Source: Stutzerimonas stutzeri (GTDB lineage Bacteria; Pseudomonadota; Gammaproteobacteria; Pseudomonadales; Pseudomonadaceae). Taken from it: a stretch of 64,000 nt of DNA. Within the stretch, counting starts at the first letter, position 1. Each line of letters starts with the position of its first letter. Below, piece after piece: positions 42,981 through 50,533 of this stretch. Position numbers and translations under genes: made by a program. The stretch covers positions 31,776 through 95,775 of the forward strand of contig NZ_POUT01000015.1 in NCBI RefSeq assembly GCF_002890915.1. The letters run 5' to 3'. Below the pieces are notes generated by a model. That model worked only from the letters and a program-made list of their open reading frames with translations, had not been told where the DNA came from and did no database searches.

Positions 42981-44005
42981 TCCGGCTCCGGCAGGCTGCT
43001 GAGTATGTGCCGGTAGCTGGCCATCCGCTGTGGCTGGATGCGACCTTCCTCCAGGGCCTTGAGCAGCGCGCAGCCCGGTTCGCGGTCGTGCTTGCAGTCG
43101 CGGAAGCGGCAGTGCCCGAGCAGCGCCTGGAATTCGATGAAGCCCGCCTCCACGTCGGCCCGGCTGACATGGCCGAGGCCGAACTCGCGGATGCCGGGGG
43201 AGTCGATCAGCTCGCCGCCGCCGGGGAAATGGTACAGCCGCGCGGTGGTGGTGGTGTGGGTGCCCTTGCCGGTCATTTCCGACAGCGCGCCGACCCGCGT
43301 ATCGACCCCCGGCAAAAGACTGTTCACCAGCGAGGATTTGCCCACCCCGGACTGCCCGACGAAGACGCTGACGTGCTCATCGAGACGTGCCTTCAGGTCT
43401 TCCATGCCACCGCCGCCGTGGGCCGAGACTTCCAGCAGCGGGTAACCCAGCTGGCGATAGACGTCCAGCAGGCGGTTCAGCGCCGCCTCGTTGTGCTGGT
43501 CGATCAGGTCGGCCTTGTTCAGCAGCAAGAGTGGCGCGATGCCGGCGTGTTCGGCGGCGATCAGGTAGCGATCGATCAGATTGGCGTGTGGTTCGGGCAG
43601 CGGCGCGAAGACGATCACGATCAGGTCGACGTTGGCCGCCACCGGCTTGAGCTGGCCACGCATGTCCGGCCGGCAGAGTTCCGACTGCCGCGGCAACTGC
43701 GCGACGATGACGCCGATGCCCTGGTTGCCGGGGCGCCAGACCACGCGATCGCCGGTGACCAGCGCCGGCAGGTTGGCACGCAAGTGGCAGCGAGACACCT
43801 GGCCGGCCTGCTCGCCCTCGAGTGCCTCGACTTCGACCTGTACGCCGAAGTGCGCGATGACCAGGCCGCTCTGCTCGGGGCCGAGATCGCCGCCTTCGAG
43901 CTCTTCGAGGACGCGGGATTCGCGCCGCGCGGCGCGGGCCGCACGCTCTTCCTGGATCTTCTCGATGCGCCAGCTCTGCCGGCGGTTGAGTTGGCGTTTG
44001 GCCAT
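42974..44005 (-). CDS. rsgA: Ribosome small-subunit GTPase RsgA
   Basis: A 343-residue circularly permuted GTPase for late 30S assembly. An N-terminal OB fold is followed by G4 NKADL near residue 165, G1 GQSGVGKSS near 215 and G3 DSPGIREFG near 265. The zinc finger CRFRDCKHDREPGC lies near 300. The Lys/Arg-rich N-terminus is typical of the gamma group. It is adjacent to orn in most relatives; here a methyltransferase gene lies between them on the other strand. Confidence 0.97.
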   Translation of the reverse strand: MAKRQLNRRQSWRIEKIQEERAARAARRESRVLEELEGGDLGPEQSGLVIAHFGVQVEVEALEGEQAGQVSRCHLRANLPALVTGDRVVWRPGNQGIGVIVAQLPRQSELCRPDMRGQLKPVAANVDLIVIVFAPLPEPHANLIDRYLIAAEHAGIAPLLLLNKADLIDQHNEAALNRLLDVYRQLGYPLLEVSAHGGGGMEDLKARLDEHVSVFVGQSGVGKSSLVNSLLPGVDTRVGALSEMTGKGTHTTTTARLYHFPGGGELIDSPGIREFGLGHVSRADVEAGFIEFQALLGHCRFRDCKHDREPGCALLKALEEGRIQPQRMASYRHILSSLPEPDY

Positions 44006-44120
44006 GAATGCGGGCTTTCAGCGGATGATGGGCGGCGAGTCTAGCATGCCCACGTCGATGCCCTGTCTGGCGCGTGCGCCGGCGGGTAGACTGGCGGTCC
44101 CTTCCGTGATCGATGCCGCC

Positions 44121-44924
44121 ATGCCCGCCATTGCCCCTGCGCGTCTACCGATCCTGCGTGCGCTGCTGGCGCAGTTGCTGGCCGTGGCGCTCGTCTGGCT
44201 GCTGTTGCTGGGCTTCGCCCGCTGGGACATCCGCCCCGGGCTTCTGGGCGCGGCGTTGCTGCAGGGCGGTGTCGCCGCATGGCTGGGCCAGCGCCTGGGG
44301 CTTTCGCCGTGGTGGCTGCCGATCAACCTGGCCTTCGTGCCGGGGCTGGTGCTGCTGCACGGCCAGCATGTCCCGGGCTGGCTGCCGCTCGGCGCCTTCG
44401 CCCTGTTGCTGCTGCTCAACTGGAATGCCTTCGGCGAGCGGGTGCCGCTGTATCTGAGCGGCGCCGCGGCGGAGCGGCAGCTGCAGGTCCGGCTGGCGAC
44501 GTTGCCGGCCGGTTTTCGCTTCATCGACCTGGGTTGCGGGCTGGCCGGTACCTTGCTGCGGCTGGCGCGCGCGCATCCCGCGGGGCAATTCGTCGGGGTG
44601 GAAACCGCACCGCTGCCTTTCGCCCTGTCCTGGTTGCGCTGCCTGCGCCAGCCCAACTGCAGCATCCGCCTGCGCAGCCTGTGGCGGGTCGACCTGGGCG
44701 ACTACCAGGTGGTCTACTGCTTCCTCTCGCCGGCGCCGATGCCGGCGCTGTGGCAGAAGGCGCGGAACGAGATGCGCCCCGGCGCATTGCTGATCAGCAA
44801 CAGCTTCGCGGTGCCGGGTGTCGAGCCGGCGCAAATCCTGCCGCTGGACGACTGGCGACACTCGCGGTTGCTGGTCTGGTATCCCGGCGGCACGGCACCT
44901 GACGGCTCCGGTGCAAGCGGCTAA
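44121..44924 (+). CDS. Membrane-anchored class I SAM methyltransferase
   Basis: A 267-residue protein with about four hydrophobic segments in the first 115 residues. A SAM-binding domain follows, with FIDLGCGLAGTLLRLA (motif I, DxGCG) near 135 and VGVETAPLPFALSWLR as the acidic-loop motif. YQVVYCFLSPAPMPALW comes next. The substrate is unknown; the membrane part suggests a lipid or membrane-protein target. The ATG giving MPAIAPARLP is one choice; a GTG at 44106 is also possible. It ends 28 bases before orn and reads toward it. Confidence 0.7.
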   Translation: MPAIAPARLPILRALLAQLLAVALVWLLLLGFARWDIRPGLLGAALLQGGVAAWLGQRLGLSPWWLPINLAFVPGLVLLHGQHVPGWLPLGAFALLLLLNWNAFGERVPLYLSGAAAERQLQVRLATLPAGFRFIDLGCGLAGTLLRLARAHPAGQFVGVETAPLPFALSWLRCLRQPNCSIRLRSLWRVDLGDYQVVYCFLSPAPMPALWQKARNEMRPGALLISNSFAVPGVEPAQILPLDDWRHSRLLVWYPGGTAPDGSGASG

Positions 44925-44952
44925 ACTGCGCGGCACAGCCAAGGAGCCTCCC

Positions 44953-45495
44953 ATGCAGAACCCGCAGAACCTCATCTGGATCGACCTGGAAATGACCGGG
45001 CTGGACCCGGACAACGACGTCATCATCGAAATGGCCACCATCGTCACCGACAGCCAGCTCAACGTGCTGGCCGAAGGTCCGGTCATCGCGGTGCACCAGA
45101 GCGACGAGGTGCTGGCCCGCATGGACGAGTGGAACACCCGCCAGCACGGCGGTTCCGGCCTGACCCAGCGCGTGCGCAAGAGCCTGATCTCGACTGCCGA
45201 GGCGGAACAGCTGACCCTGGCGTTCCTCGAGCAGTGGGTGCCCAAGGGCAAGTCGCCGATCTGCGGCAACAGCATCTGCCAGGACCGCCGCTTCCTCTAT
45301 CGGCAGATGCCGGCGCTGGAAGCCTATTTCCACTACCGCAACCTGGACGTCTCGACGCTCAAGGAACTCGCGGCACGCTGGGCGCCGCAGATCATGGGCG
45401 GTTTCAAGAAGAGCGGCACGCACCTGGCCCTCGACGACATCCGTGATTCCATCGCCGAGCTGCGGTACTACCGCGAGCATTTCATCAAGGTCTGA
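44953..45495 (+). CDS. orn: Oligoribonuclease Orn
   Basis: A 180-residue DEDDh exonuclease that degrades two-base RNAs, including pGpG from c-di-GMP turnover. That links it to the FimX-type signalling nearby. Metal motifs are IDLEMTGLD, a mid Asp region in GNSICQDRRFL, and HLALDDIRDSIAEL near the end. AAGGAG lies seven bases before the ATG. Length is exactly usual. Confidence 0.97.
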   Translation: MQNPQNLIWIDLEMTGLDPDNDVIIEMATIVTDSQLNVLAEGPVIAVHQSDEVLARMDEWNTRQHGGSGLTQRVRKSLISTAEAEQLTLAFLEQWVPKGKSPICGNSICQDRRFLYRQMPALEAYFHYRNLDVSTLKELAARWAPQIMGGFKKSGTHLALDDIRDSIAELRYYREHFIKV

Positions 45496-45549
45496 AAGAG
45501 CAGCTGCAAGCGGCGAGCCATAAGCTGCAAGAAAAAGCCTGGCGAGGTC

Positions 45550-45621
45550 GTAGGGTGGATCACGCTTCACCGATCCACCGGGCGGGGTCAAGGTGGATGT
45601 AAAAAGCGACATCCACCCTAC
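45550..45621. repeat. GTAGGGTGGAT inverted-repeat pair
   Basis: GTAGGGTGGATCACG opens at 45550. ACATCCACCCTAC closes at 45621 as the inverse of its first 11 bases, with a second GATCCACC arm inside. This is a family distinct from GTAGGTTGGG but of similar form. It marks the boundary where synteny with PAO1 appears to change. Confidence 0.75.
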
Positions 45622-45635
45622 GCCGCTGCCGAAGG

Positions 45636-45670
45636 CTTGAAGCTTGAAGCTTGAAGCCCGAAGCCCGAAG
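45636..45670. repeat. 7-bp array in reverse orientation, CTTGAAG x3 and CCCGAAG x2
   Basis: Three CTTGAAG units (the reverse complement of CTTCAAG) and two CCCGAAG units. The array touches the stop codon of the leftward gene at 45672, so on that strand it begins directly after TAG. Confidence 0.9.
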
Positions 45671-45671
45671 C

Positions 45672-46313
45672 CTACTTCCCCAGCTTCCTCAATTCATCCG
45701 ATTCGACGATCCGCACGCCGTCGCCTTCCTCCAGCGCCAGGCGCCAGAGCGCGCGGGCCAGGGTGCAGGCCTCGATGCCGTGGTATTTGCCCGGCAGCAA
45801 CTGCGACAGCGGCGCGGCGATGCGCTCGGCCAGGCGCAGCTCCAGGCGCGGGCCGAGCAGCTGCGAGGGGCGGGCGATGGTCAGTTGCGGCCAGTCCTGT
45901 TGCTGCAGCGCCGCTTCCATCTCGCCCTTCACCCGACAATAGAAGATCGAACTGTCCGGGTCGGCGCCCAGCGAGCTGATCACCAGCAGGTGGCGCGCGC
46001 CCAGCTCGCGGGCGCGGCGGGCGAAGGCCACCACCAGGTCATGGTCGATGGCGCGAAAGGCGTCGTCGCTGCCGGCCTGCTTGCGCGTGCTGCCGAGGCA
46101 GCAGTAGGCGGTGTCGATCTCGCCGGACAGCTGCGGCAGCAAGGCGCGCAGTTCGCCGACCGGGTTTTCCAGGCGCGGGTGGGCGGCCAGCGGCTTGCGC
46201 GTGGGCGCCAGCACGCGCTCGACGGTGGGCTCGTTGAGCAGGCGATCGAGCAGGTGCTCGCCAGCCAGTCCGGTGGCGCCGGCAAGCAGAATACGCTGTG
46301 GCGTCAGATACAT
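45672..46313 (-). CDS. NAD(P)H-binding atypical SDR protein
   Basis: A 213-residue Rossmann protein with the cofactor motif LLAGATGLAGEHLLDRLL at residues 9-26. YCCLGSTRKQAGSDDAFRAIDHDLVVAFA follows, then LLVISSLGADPDSSIFYCRVKGEMEAAL, where the Tyr-x3-Lys is YCRVK. This pattern is that of the YbjT/oxidoreductase HTATIP2-like group. Substrate unknown. AGGAG precedes the ATG by eight bases. The heptamer array follows its stop directly. It is 19 bp downstream of the caspase-like gene and probably cotranscribed with it. Confidence 0.82.
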   Translation of the reverse strand: MYLTPQRILLAGATGLAGEHLLDRLLNEPTVERVLAPTRKPLAAHPRLENPVGELRALLPQLSGEIDTAYCCLGSTRKQAGSDDAFRAIDHDLVVAFARRARELGARHLLVISSLGADPDSSIFYCRVKGEMEAALQQQDWPQLTIARPSQLLGPRLELRLAERIAAPLSQLLPGKYHGIEACTLARALWRLALEEGDGVRIVESDELRKLGK

Positions 46314-46332
46314 GCTTTCGCTCCTGTGGCGA

Positions 46333-48012
46333 TCATTGAGTGGTCGCGGTTCGCTGCCGCTGAACGTGCCGCCAGCGTTCGACAACCGTTTCGGGCGCCC
46401 ATATCTGCGGTTCCGAAGCCTGATAGTCGTCGGCGCGCTCGCGTTCGGCAACCTTGGCCTTCGCCAGCGTGAAGGCCTGCACGATATCGTCGGTCTCCTG
46501 CAGCGCCTCGGCGAACAGCGCGCGGCCGAAATAGGTGAAGTCGCTTTCCTCCGAGCAGCCGAAGGACACCCGGTCGGCGCGCGCGGCGGTCATCACCAGG
46601 GTGCGCGGGCTCTTCAGCGGTTCGATGAAGCCGCCCGAATAGCAGGCGGAAATCACCACCAGCGTATCGCGGGCCGCGAGCGGCTCCAGCAACTGCGCGA
46701 GGTCCTGCGCGGAAAGGTCGTCGAGGCTCAGGCGCGGTTGCTCGAGCACCAGTTGGTGATCCGCCGAGCCATGGCTGGTGAGGTAGAGGAAGATCAGGTC
46801 TTCCTCGCCGCTGCGTTCGGCCAGTGCGCGGATCGCCCGCGCCAGGTTCTCGCGGGTGGCCAGCGGCCGGTCGCTGAGGTGGTCGCGGTGGTTGGCCAGG
46901 CTGAGCTGCCCGTGGGCGGCGAAGCGCTCGCCGAGCAGGCGCTGCACGTAGTCGGTTTCGCGCAGGAACACACTCTGGCGGCCGTCGCCGGCGACGGTCA
47001 GCGAGTAGAGCTCCGCCGCCGCGGTAGAGGCGGGCAGGGCGGCGATGGCCTCGTCGAGCAGCCGCCCCTGGTCGAGCAGGGCGAGTTCCAGCGGGTCCGG
47101 CAGCGCCCGGCCCTGTTCGTCGCGGATACGTCGGTCGTTGCGCCAGACGCCGCGCTGCCGGCTGCCGTCGGCGAGCGTCAGCACGCCTTCACCGGCGAAG
47201 CGGCCCTGGCGGAAGCCGCCGGTGTAGAAGCTGCCGTCCGGACGGTCGAGGCGGCCCTGGCCATGGTAGCGCCAGTGCTGGAACTGGCCGGCATAGCGGC
47301 TGCCGTCGCTGGCGAGGTGGCTGCCGGTGCCGTTCAGCTCGCCGTGCTCGAAGGTGCCGCTCCAGACGTTGCCTTGGGTGTCCTCGTAGCGGCCCTGGCC
47401 GTGGAACTGGTCATGCTCGAACTGGCCGCTGTAGCGCTCGCCGCTGCTGGCCAGGTAGCTGCCTTCGCCGTTCAGGCTGCCGTCGCGGAAGTCCCCGGCG
47501 AACTGGCCGTCGGTGTCGCTGCGGGTGCCGGGGCCCTGCGGCTGGCCCTTGCTGAAGAGCCCCTGGTGGCGCAGGCCGTCGGCATATTCCAGGCTGCCCT
47601 GGCCGTGATAGAGGTTGTCGCGGAATTCGCCCTCGTAGACCGTGCCGTCCTGGCTGAAGCGCCCATGACCATGCATGCTGCCGCGCTGGAATTGCCCTTC
47701 GTAGACACCGCCTTCGGCATAGCTGAAGCGGCCGAGGCCGTCGAACAGGCCGTGCCTGAACTCGCCCTCGTAACGGTCGCCATTGGCGCCGGACCAGCTG
47801 CCCAGGCCGTGCCACTGGCCATCCTTGAATTGCCCGAGGTAGTAGCTGCCATTGGGGTAGTCGATGCGGCCGCTGCCCTGCAGCAGGCCATCGACCACCT
47901 CGCCGCGGTAGCGCCCGCCATCGGGCAGTACGGCATTCGGCGGGGTGAGGGGTTCGCCCTCGCCGCAGGCGGCGAGCAGGCAGGTCAGCAGTAGCGGGAG
48001 AAGGCGACGCAT
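46333..48012 (-). CDS. MORN-repeat lipoprotein with C13/caspase-like protease domain
   Basis: A 559-residue predicted lipoprotein with signal sequence and lipobox LLAAC (Cys16). Residues about 30-300 form 11-12 MORN repeats with the pattern YxGxFxxGxxHGxGxxxxxxG. After a linker, a clan CD protease-like domain carries a candidate catalytic His414 in YLTSHGSAD and Cys457 in VVISACYSGGF, the HG and ACYSG pair of C13/caspase folds. Bacterial C13-like lipoproteins are known in Pseudomonas but their targets are not. MORN repeats often bind membranes or proteins. The partner downstream is a Rossmann protein. The ATG is taken just before the signal. Confidence 0.8.
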   Translation of the reverse strand: MRRLLPLLLTCLLAACGEGEPLTPPNAVLPDGGRYRGEVVDGLLQGSGRIDYPNGSYYLGQFKDGQWHGLGSWSGANGDRYEGEFRHGLFDGLGRFSYAEGGVYEGQFQRGSMHGHGRFSQDGTVYEGEFRDNLYHGQGSLEYADGLRHQGLFSKGQPQGPGTRSDTDGQFAGDFRDGSLNGEGSYLASSGERYSGQFEHDQFHGQGRYEDTQGNVWSGTFEHGELNGTGSHLASDGSRYAGQFQHWRYHGQGRLDRPDGSFYTGGFRQGRFAGEGVLTLADGSRQRGVWRNDRRIRDEQGRALPDPLELALLDQGRLLDEAIAALPASTAAAELYSLTVAGDGRQSVFLRETDYVQRLLGERFAAHGQLSLANHRDHLSDRPLATRENLARAIRALAERSGEEDLIFLYLTSHGSADHQLVLEQPRLSLDDLSAQDLAQLLEPLAARDTLVVISACYSGGFIEPLKSPRTLVMTAARADRVSFGCSEESDFTYFGRALFAEALQETDDIVQAFTLAKAKVAERERADDYQASEPQIWAPETVVERWRHVQRQRTATTQ

Positions 48013-48083
48013 GCGGGCATCCGCTCAGGCAGGATGTCCGCAGTATGCCGCAAACGCGGCGGGCTGCGACATTCGCGCGCAGC

Positions 48084-48539
48084 TCAGAGAATGCACAGCG
48101 CCAGGGTTTCGGCGATGTAGGCGGGTTTTTCCGAGCCCTCGATCTCCATCTCGGCACGCGCCTTGAGCAGCCACTGGCCGGGATTCTTCTCATAGGCGTC
48201 GAGCAGCGTCAGTGCCAGGCGCACCCGCGAGCCGACGCGTACCGGCTGGATGAAGCGCAGGCTGTCGAGGCCGTAGTTGACGCCCATCCGGGTGCCCTCG
48301 GGGACCACCAGCAGATCGCCCATCAGCATCGGCATCAGCGACAGCGAGAGGAAACCGTGGGCGATGGTGCCGCCGAACGGCGTCTGCGCGGCTTTCTCGG
48401 GGTCGACGTGGATGAACTGGTGGTCGCCGGTGCAGTCGGCGAACTGGTCGACGCGTTGCTGGTCGATGGTGAACCAGGCGGAGCGGCCCAGCTCCTTGCC
48501 GATATGGTCCTTGAGCTGTGCGACGGGTACTTGTGGCAT
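48084..48539 (-). CDS. MaoC-like (R)-specific enoyl-CoA hydratase family protein
   Basis: A 151-residue single hot-dog protein. The hydratase motif is FADCTGDHQFIHVDPEKAA with Asp and His near residues 40-45, then TPFGGTIAHGFLSLSLMP. It resembles NodN-type MaoC proteins that hydrate enoyl-CoA of unknown chain. GGAGG lies five bases before the ATG. It is 72 bp upstream of the MORN-caspase gene on the same strand. Confidence 0.88.
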   Translation of the reverse strand: MPQVPVAQLKDHIGKELGRSAWFTIDQQRVDQFADCTGDHQFIHVDPEKAAQTPFGGTIAHGFLSLSLMPMLMGDLLVVPEGTRMGVNYGLDSLRFIQPVRVGSRVRLALTLLDAYEKNPGQWLLKARAEMEIEGSEKPAYIAETLALCIL

Positions 48540-48708
48540 GCGGCCTCCGGGGTTTTTCTTGTGATTGGCGTTGGGGCTGCGACCTAGATCAGCGTGCAGC
48601 GCGCATCGGGGCAAGCAGCATCGGCGGCGCGAATGACCCGCCATAGCGCGGCGCGGGCGTCTGCCGGCGTTGCGGCTTATACTGGCGGACATTTGCCGGA
48701 GGCTCCCC

Positions 48709-49071
48709 ATGCTGCTTAGAGGCCTGACCTGGCTGGTCGTGTTCCAGCTGCTCGGCACCGTGCTCAACGTGCTGTTCCTGCCCATGCTGCCGGGGCCGAT
48801 CATCGGGCTGGTGCTGCTGTTCGCCGGGCTGCTGGCACGTGGCCGGGCCAGCGAGTCGCTGCAACTGGCGGCGAGCAGCTTGCTGCGTTACCTGCCGTTG
48901 CTGCTGGTGCCGCCGGCGGTGGGTGTGATGGCCTATACCGAGGAGATCCTCGCCGATTTCTGGGCGATCGTCGGAGTATTGGTGATTTCGCTGCTGGTCT
49001 CGCTGGTCTTCACCGGTTGGCTGATGCAGCTGTTGATCGGGCGCAAGCAGCGCCGCCAGGAGCGCGCATGA
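48709..49071 (+). CDS. CidA/LrgA family holin-like protein
   Basis: A 120-residue protein with four hydrophobic segments and the LrgA-type motif PMLPGPIIGLVLLF. LrgA/CidA proteins act as holin-like or metabolite transport partners in cell lysis and overflow metabolism. GGAGG precedes the ATG. The stop overlaps the lrgB-like start. TATACT at 48678-48683 could be a -10 box. Confidence 0.9.
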   Translation: MLLRGLTWLVVFQLLGTVLNVLFLPMLPGPIIGLVLLFAGLLARGRASESLQLAASSLLRYLPLLLVPPAVGVMAYTEEILADFWAIVGVLVISLLVSLVFTGWLMQLLIGRKQRRQERA

Positions 49072-49787
49072 TGCAATTGCACTGGCACGCGGCCTGGCAG
49101 GCGCTGATCCATCACCCGCTGTTCGGCGTGGGCATCACCCTGGTGATCTTCCAGCTGGCCTATGCGGCCTACGAGAAGACCCGCTGGGTGTTCCTGCAGC
49201 CGGTGCTGGTGTCGATGACGCTGATCGTCGGCGTGTTGCTGCTCTGCGGCCTCGACTACGCGGAATACCGCATCAGCGCGCAATGGCTGACGATCCTGCT
49301 GGGACCGGCCACGGTAGCGCTGGCGGTGCCGCTGTACCTGAACCTGCGGCGTATCCGCGAGCTGTTCGGGCCGATCGTGATCACCCTGCTGGTCGCCGGG
49401 ACCTTCGCCACCGCGCTGGGCATGGCGCTGGCCTGGGCGTTCGGCGCCGACGAGATGATCCTGATGACGCTGGCGCCGAAGTCGGTGACCTCGCCGATCG
49501 CCATGCTGGTGGCCGAGCAGATCGGCGGCGTGGTGGCGCTGGCAGCGGTGTTCGTGATGATCACCGGCGTGCTCGGGGCGATTCTCGGTCCGGAACTGTT
49601 GCGCCGTTTCGGGGTTCAGCATCCTGCGGCCCGCGGTATTGCCCTGGGCCTGACCGCCCACGCCGTGGGCACCGCGCAGGCGCTGCAGGAAAGCGACGAG
49701 TGCGGTGCCTTCGCGGCGCTGGCCATGAGCCTGATGGGGGTGATGACCGCGGTGCTGCTGCCGCTGGCCGTAGCCCTGTTGCTGTGA
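49068..49787 (+). CDS. CidB/LrgB family membrane protein
   Basis: A 239-residue protein with six to seven hydrophobic segments and the conserved LrgB blocks LAPKSVTSPIAMLVAEQIGG and GLTAHAVGTAQAL. It works with the LrgA-type protein encoded just upstream, with which it overlaps by four bases. Confidence 0.92.
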   Translation: MMQLHWHAAWQALIHHPLFGVGITLVIFQLAYAAYEKTRWVFLQPVLVSMTLIVGVLLLCGLDYAEYRISAQWLTILLGPATVALAVPLYLNLRRIRELFGPIVITLLVAGTFATALGMALAWAFGADEMILMTLAPKSVTSPIAMLVAEQIGGVVALAAVFVMITGVLGAILGPELLRRFGVQHPAARGIALGLTAHAVGTAQALQESDECGAFAALAMSLMGVMTAVLLPLAVALLL

Positions 49788-49797
49788 TGGAGCTTGC

Positions 49798-50379
49798 ATG
49801 AGATTGCCGTTGTTTCCGCTGGATACCGTGCTGTTTCCCGGCTGCATCCTCGACCTGCAGATCTTCGAGGCGCGCTACCTGGACATGGTCAGCCAGTGCC
49901 TGAAGGCCGGGCATGGCTTCGGCGTGGTGCGCATCCTCGAGGGCCGCGAGGTCGGCGCGGCGCCGACGGCGTTCGCCGCTGTCGGTTGCGAGGCGCTGAT
50001 CCGCGACTGGCAGCAGTTGTCCAATGGCCTGCTCGGCATCCGCGTCGAAGGCGGGCGGCGTTTCGACGTGCAGTCGTTCGAGGTGCTGCACGACCAGTTG
50101 ACCGTGGCCCAGGTGAACTGGCGCGCCGAACTCGCCGAGCGGCCGCTGACCGGACAGCATGCCGATCTTGCGGTGTTGCTCGAAGCGCTCGGCCAGCATC
50201 CGATGGTCGAGAGCCTCGGCATGGGGCGGTCGGCCACTGGGCAGCGGGCGCTGGCCAGCCAATTGGCCTATCTGTTGCCGTTCGAGGCCGAGCAGAAGAT
50301 CGAATTGCTGGGGCTGGATGAGCCGGAGCTGCAGCTGGAGCAGATCCAGATCCTGCTCGAGCGGTTGCAGGAGGGTTAG
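49798..50379 (+). CDS. Lon N-terminal-domain (substrate-binding) protein
   Basis: A 193-residue protein that is only the Lon N domain: LPLFPLDTVLFPGCILDLQIFEARYLDMV is its signature, with no AAA or protease part. Such stand-alone LON domains occur widely in Pseudomonas near proA. The role is unknown. The last codons overlap the AGGGTCTG repeat motif, whose first two bases are in the stop. Confidence 0.88.
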   Translation: MRLPLFPLDTVLFPGCILDLQIFEARYLDMVSQCLKAGHGFGVVRILEGREVGAAPTAFAAVGCEALIRDWQQLSNGLLGIRVEGGRRFDVQSFEVLHDQLTVAQVNWRAELAERPLTGQHADLAVLLEALGQHPMVESLGMGRSATGQRALASQLAYLLPFEAEQKIELLGLDEPELQLEQIQILLERLQEG

Positions 50380-50497
50380 GGTCTGTTGGCGTTTCGTACG
50401 AGCGCGTAGGTTGGGTCGGGGCGCGCAGCGACGAAGCCCAACATGTCCATGCCGATCCGATCCCTATTGGGCTTCGCTGCGCTCAGCGCCAACCTAC
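50378..50497. repeat. AGGGTCTG motif followed by a GTAGGTTGGG inverted pair
   Basis: AGGGTCTGTTGGCGTTTCG (50378-50396) is followed by GTAGGTTGGGTCGGGGCGCG and its arm to 50442. The inverse TTGGGCTTCGCTGCGCTCAG then runs to CCAACCTAC ending at 50497. Both repeat families therefore meet here, as they do around 39.2-39.4 kb. Confidence 0.75.
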
Positions 50498-50533
50498 TCG
50501 CGAACCCCCGGTCGCATCCATGACGCGCCAGAT

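Noticed and set aside
46111..47994. Large frame antisense to the MORN-caspase gene
   Set aside because: Its periodic Ala/Val pattern simply reflects the MORN repeats on the opposite strand.
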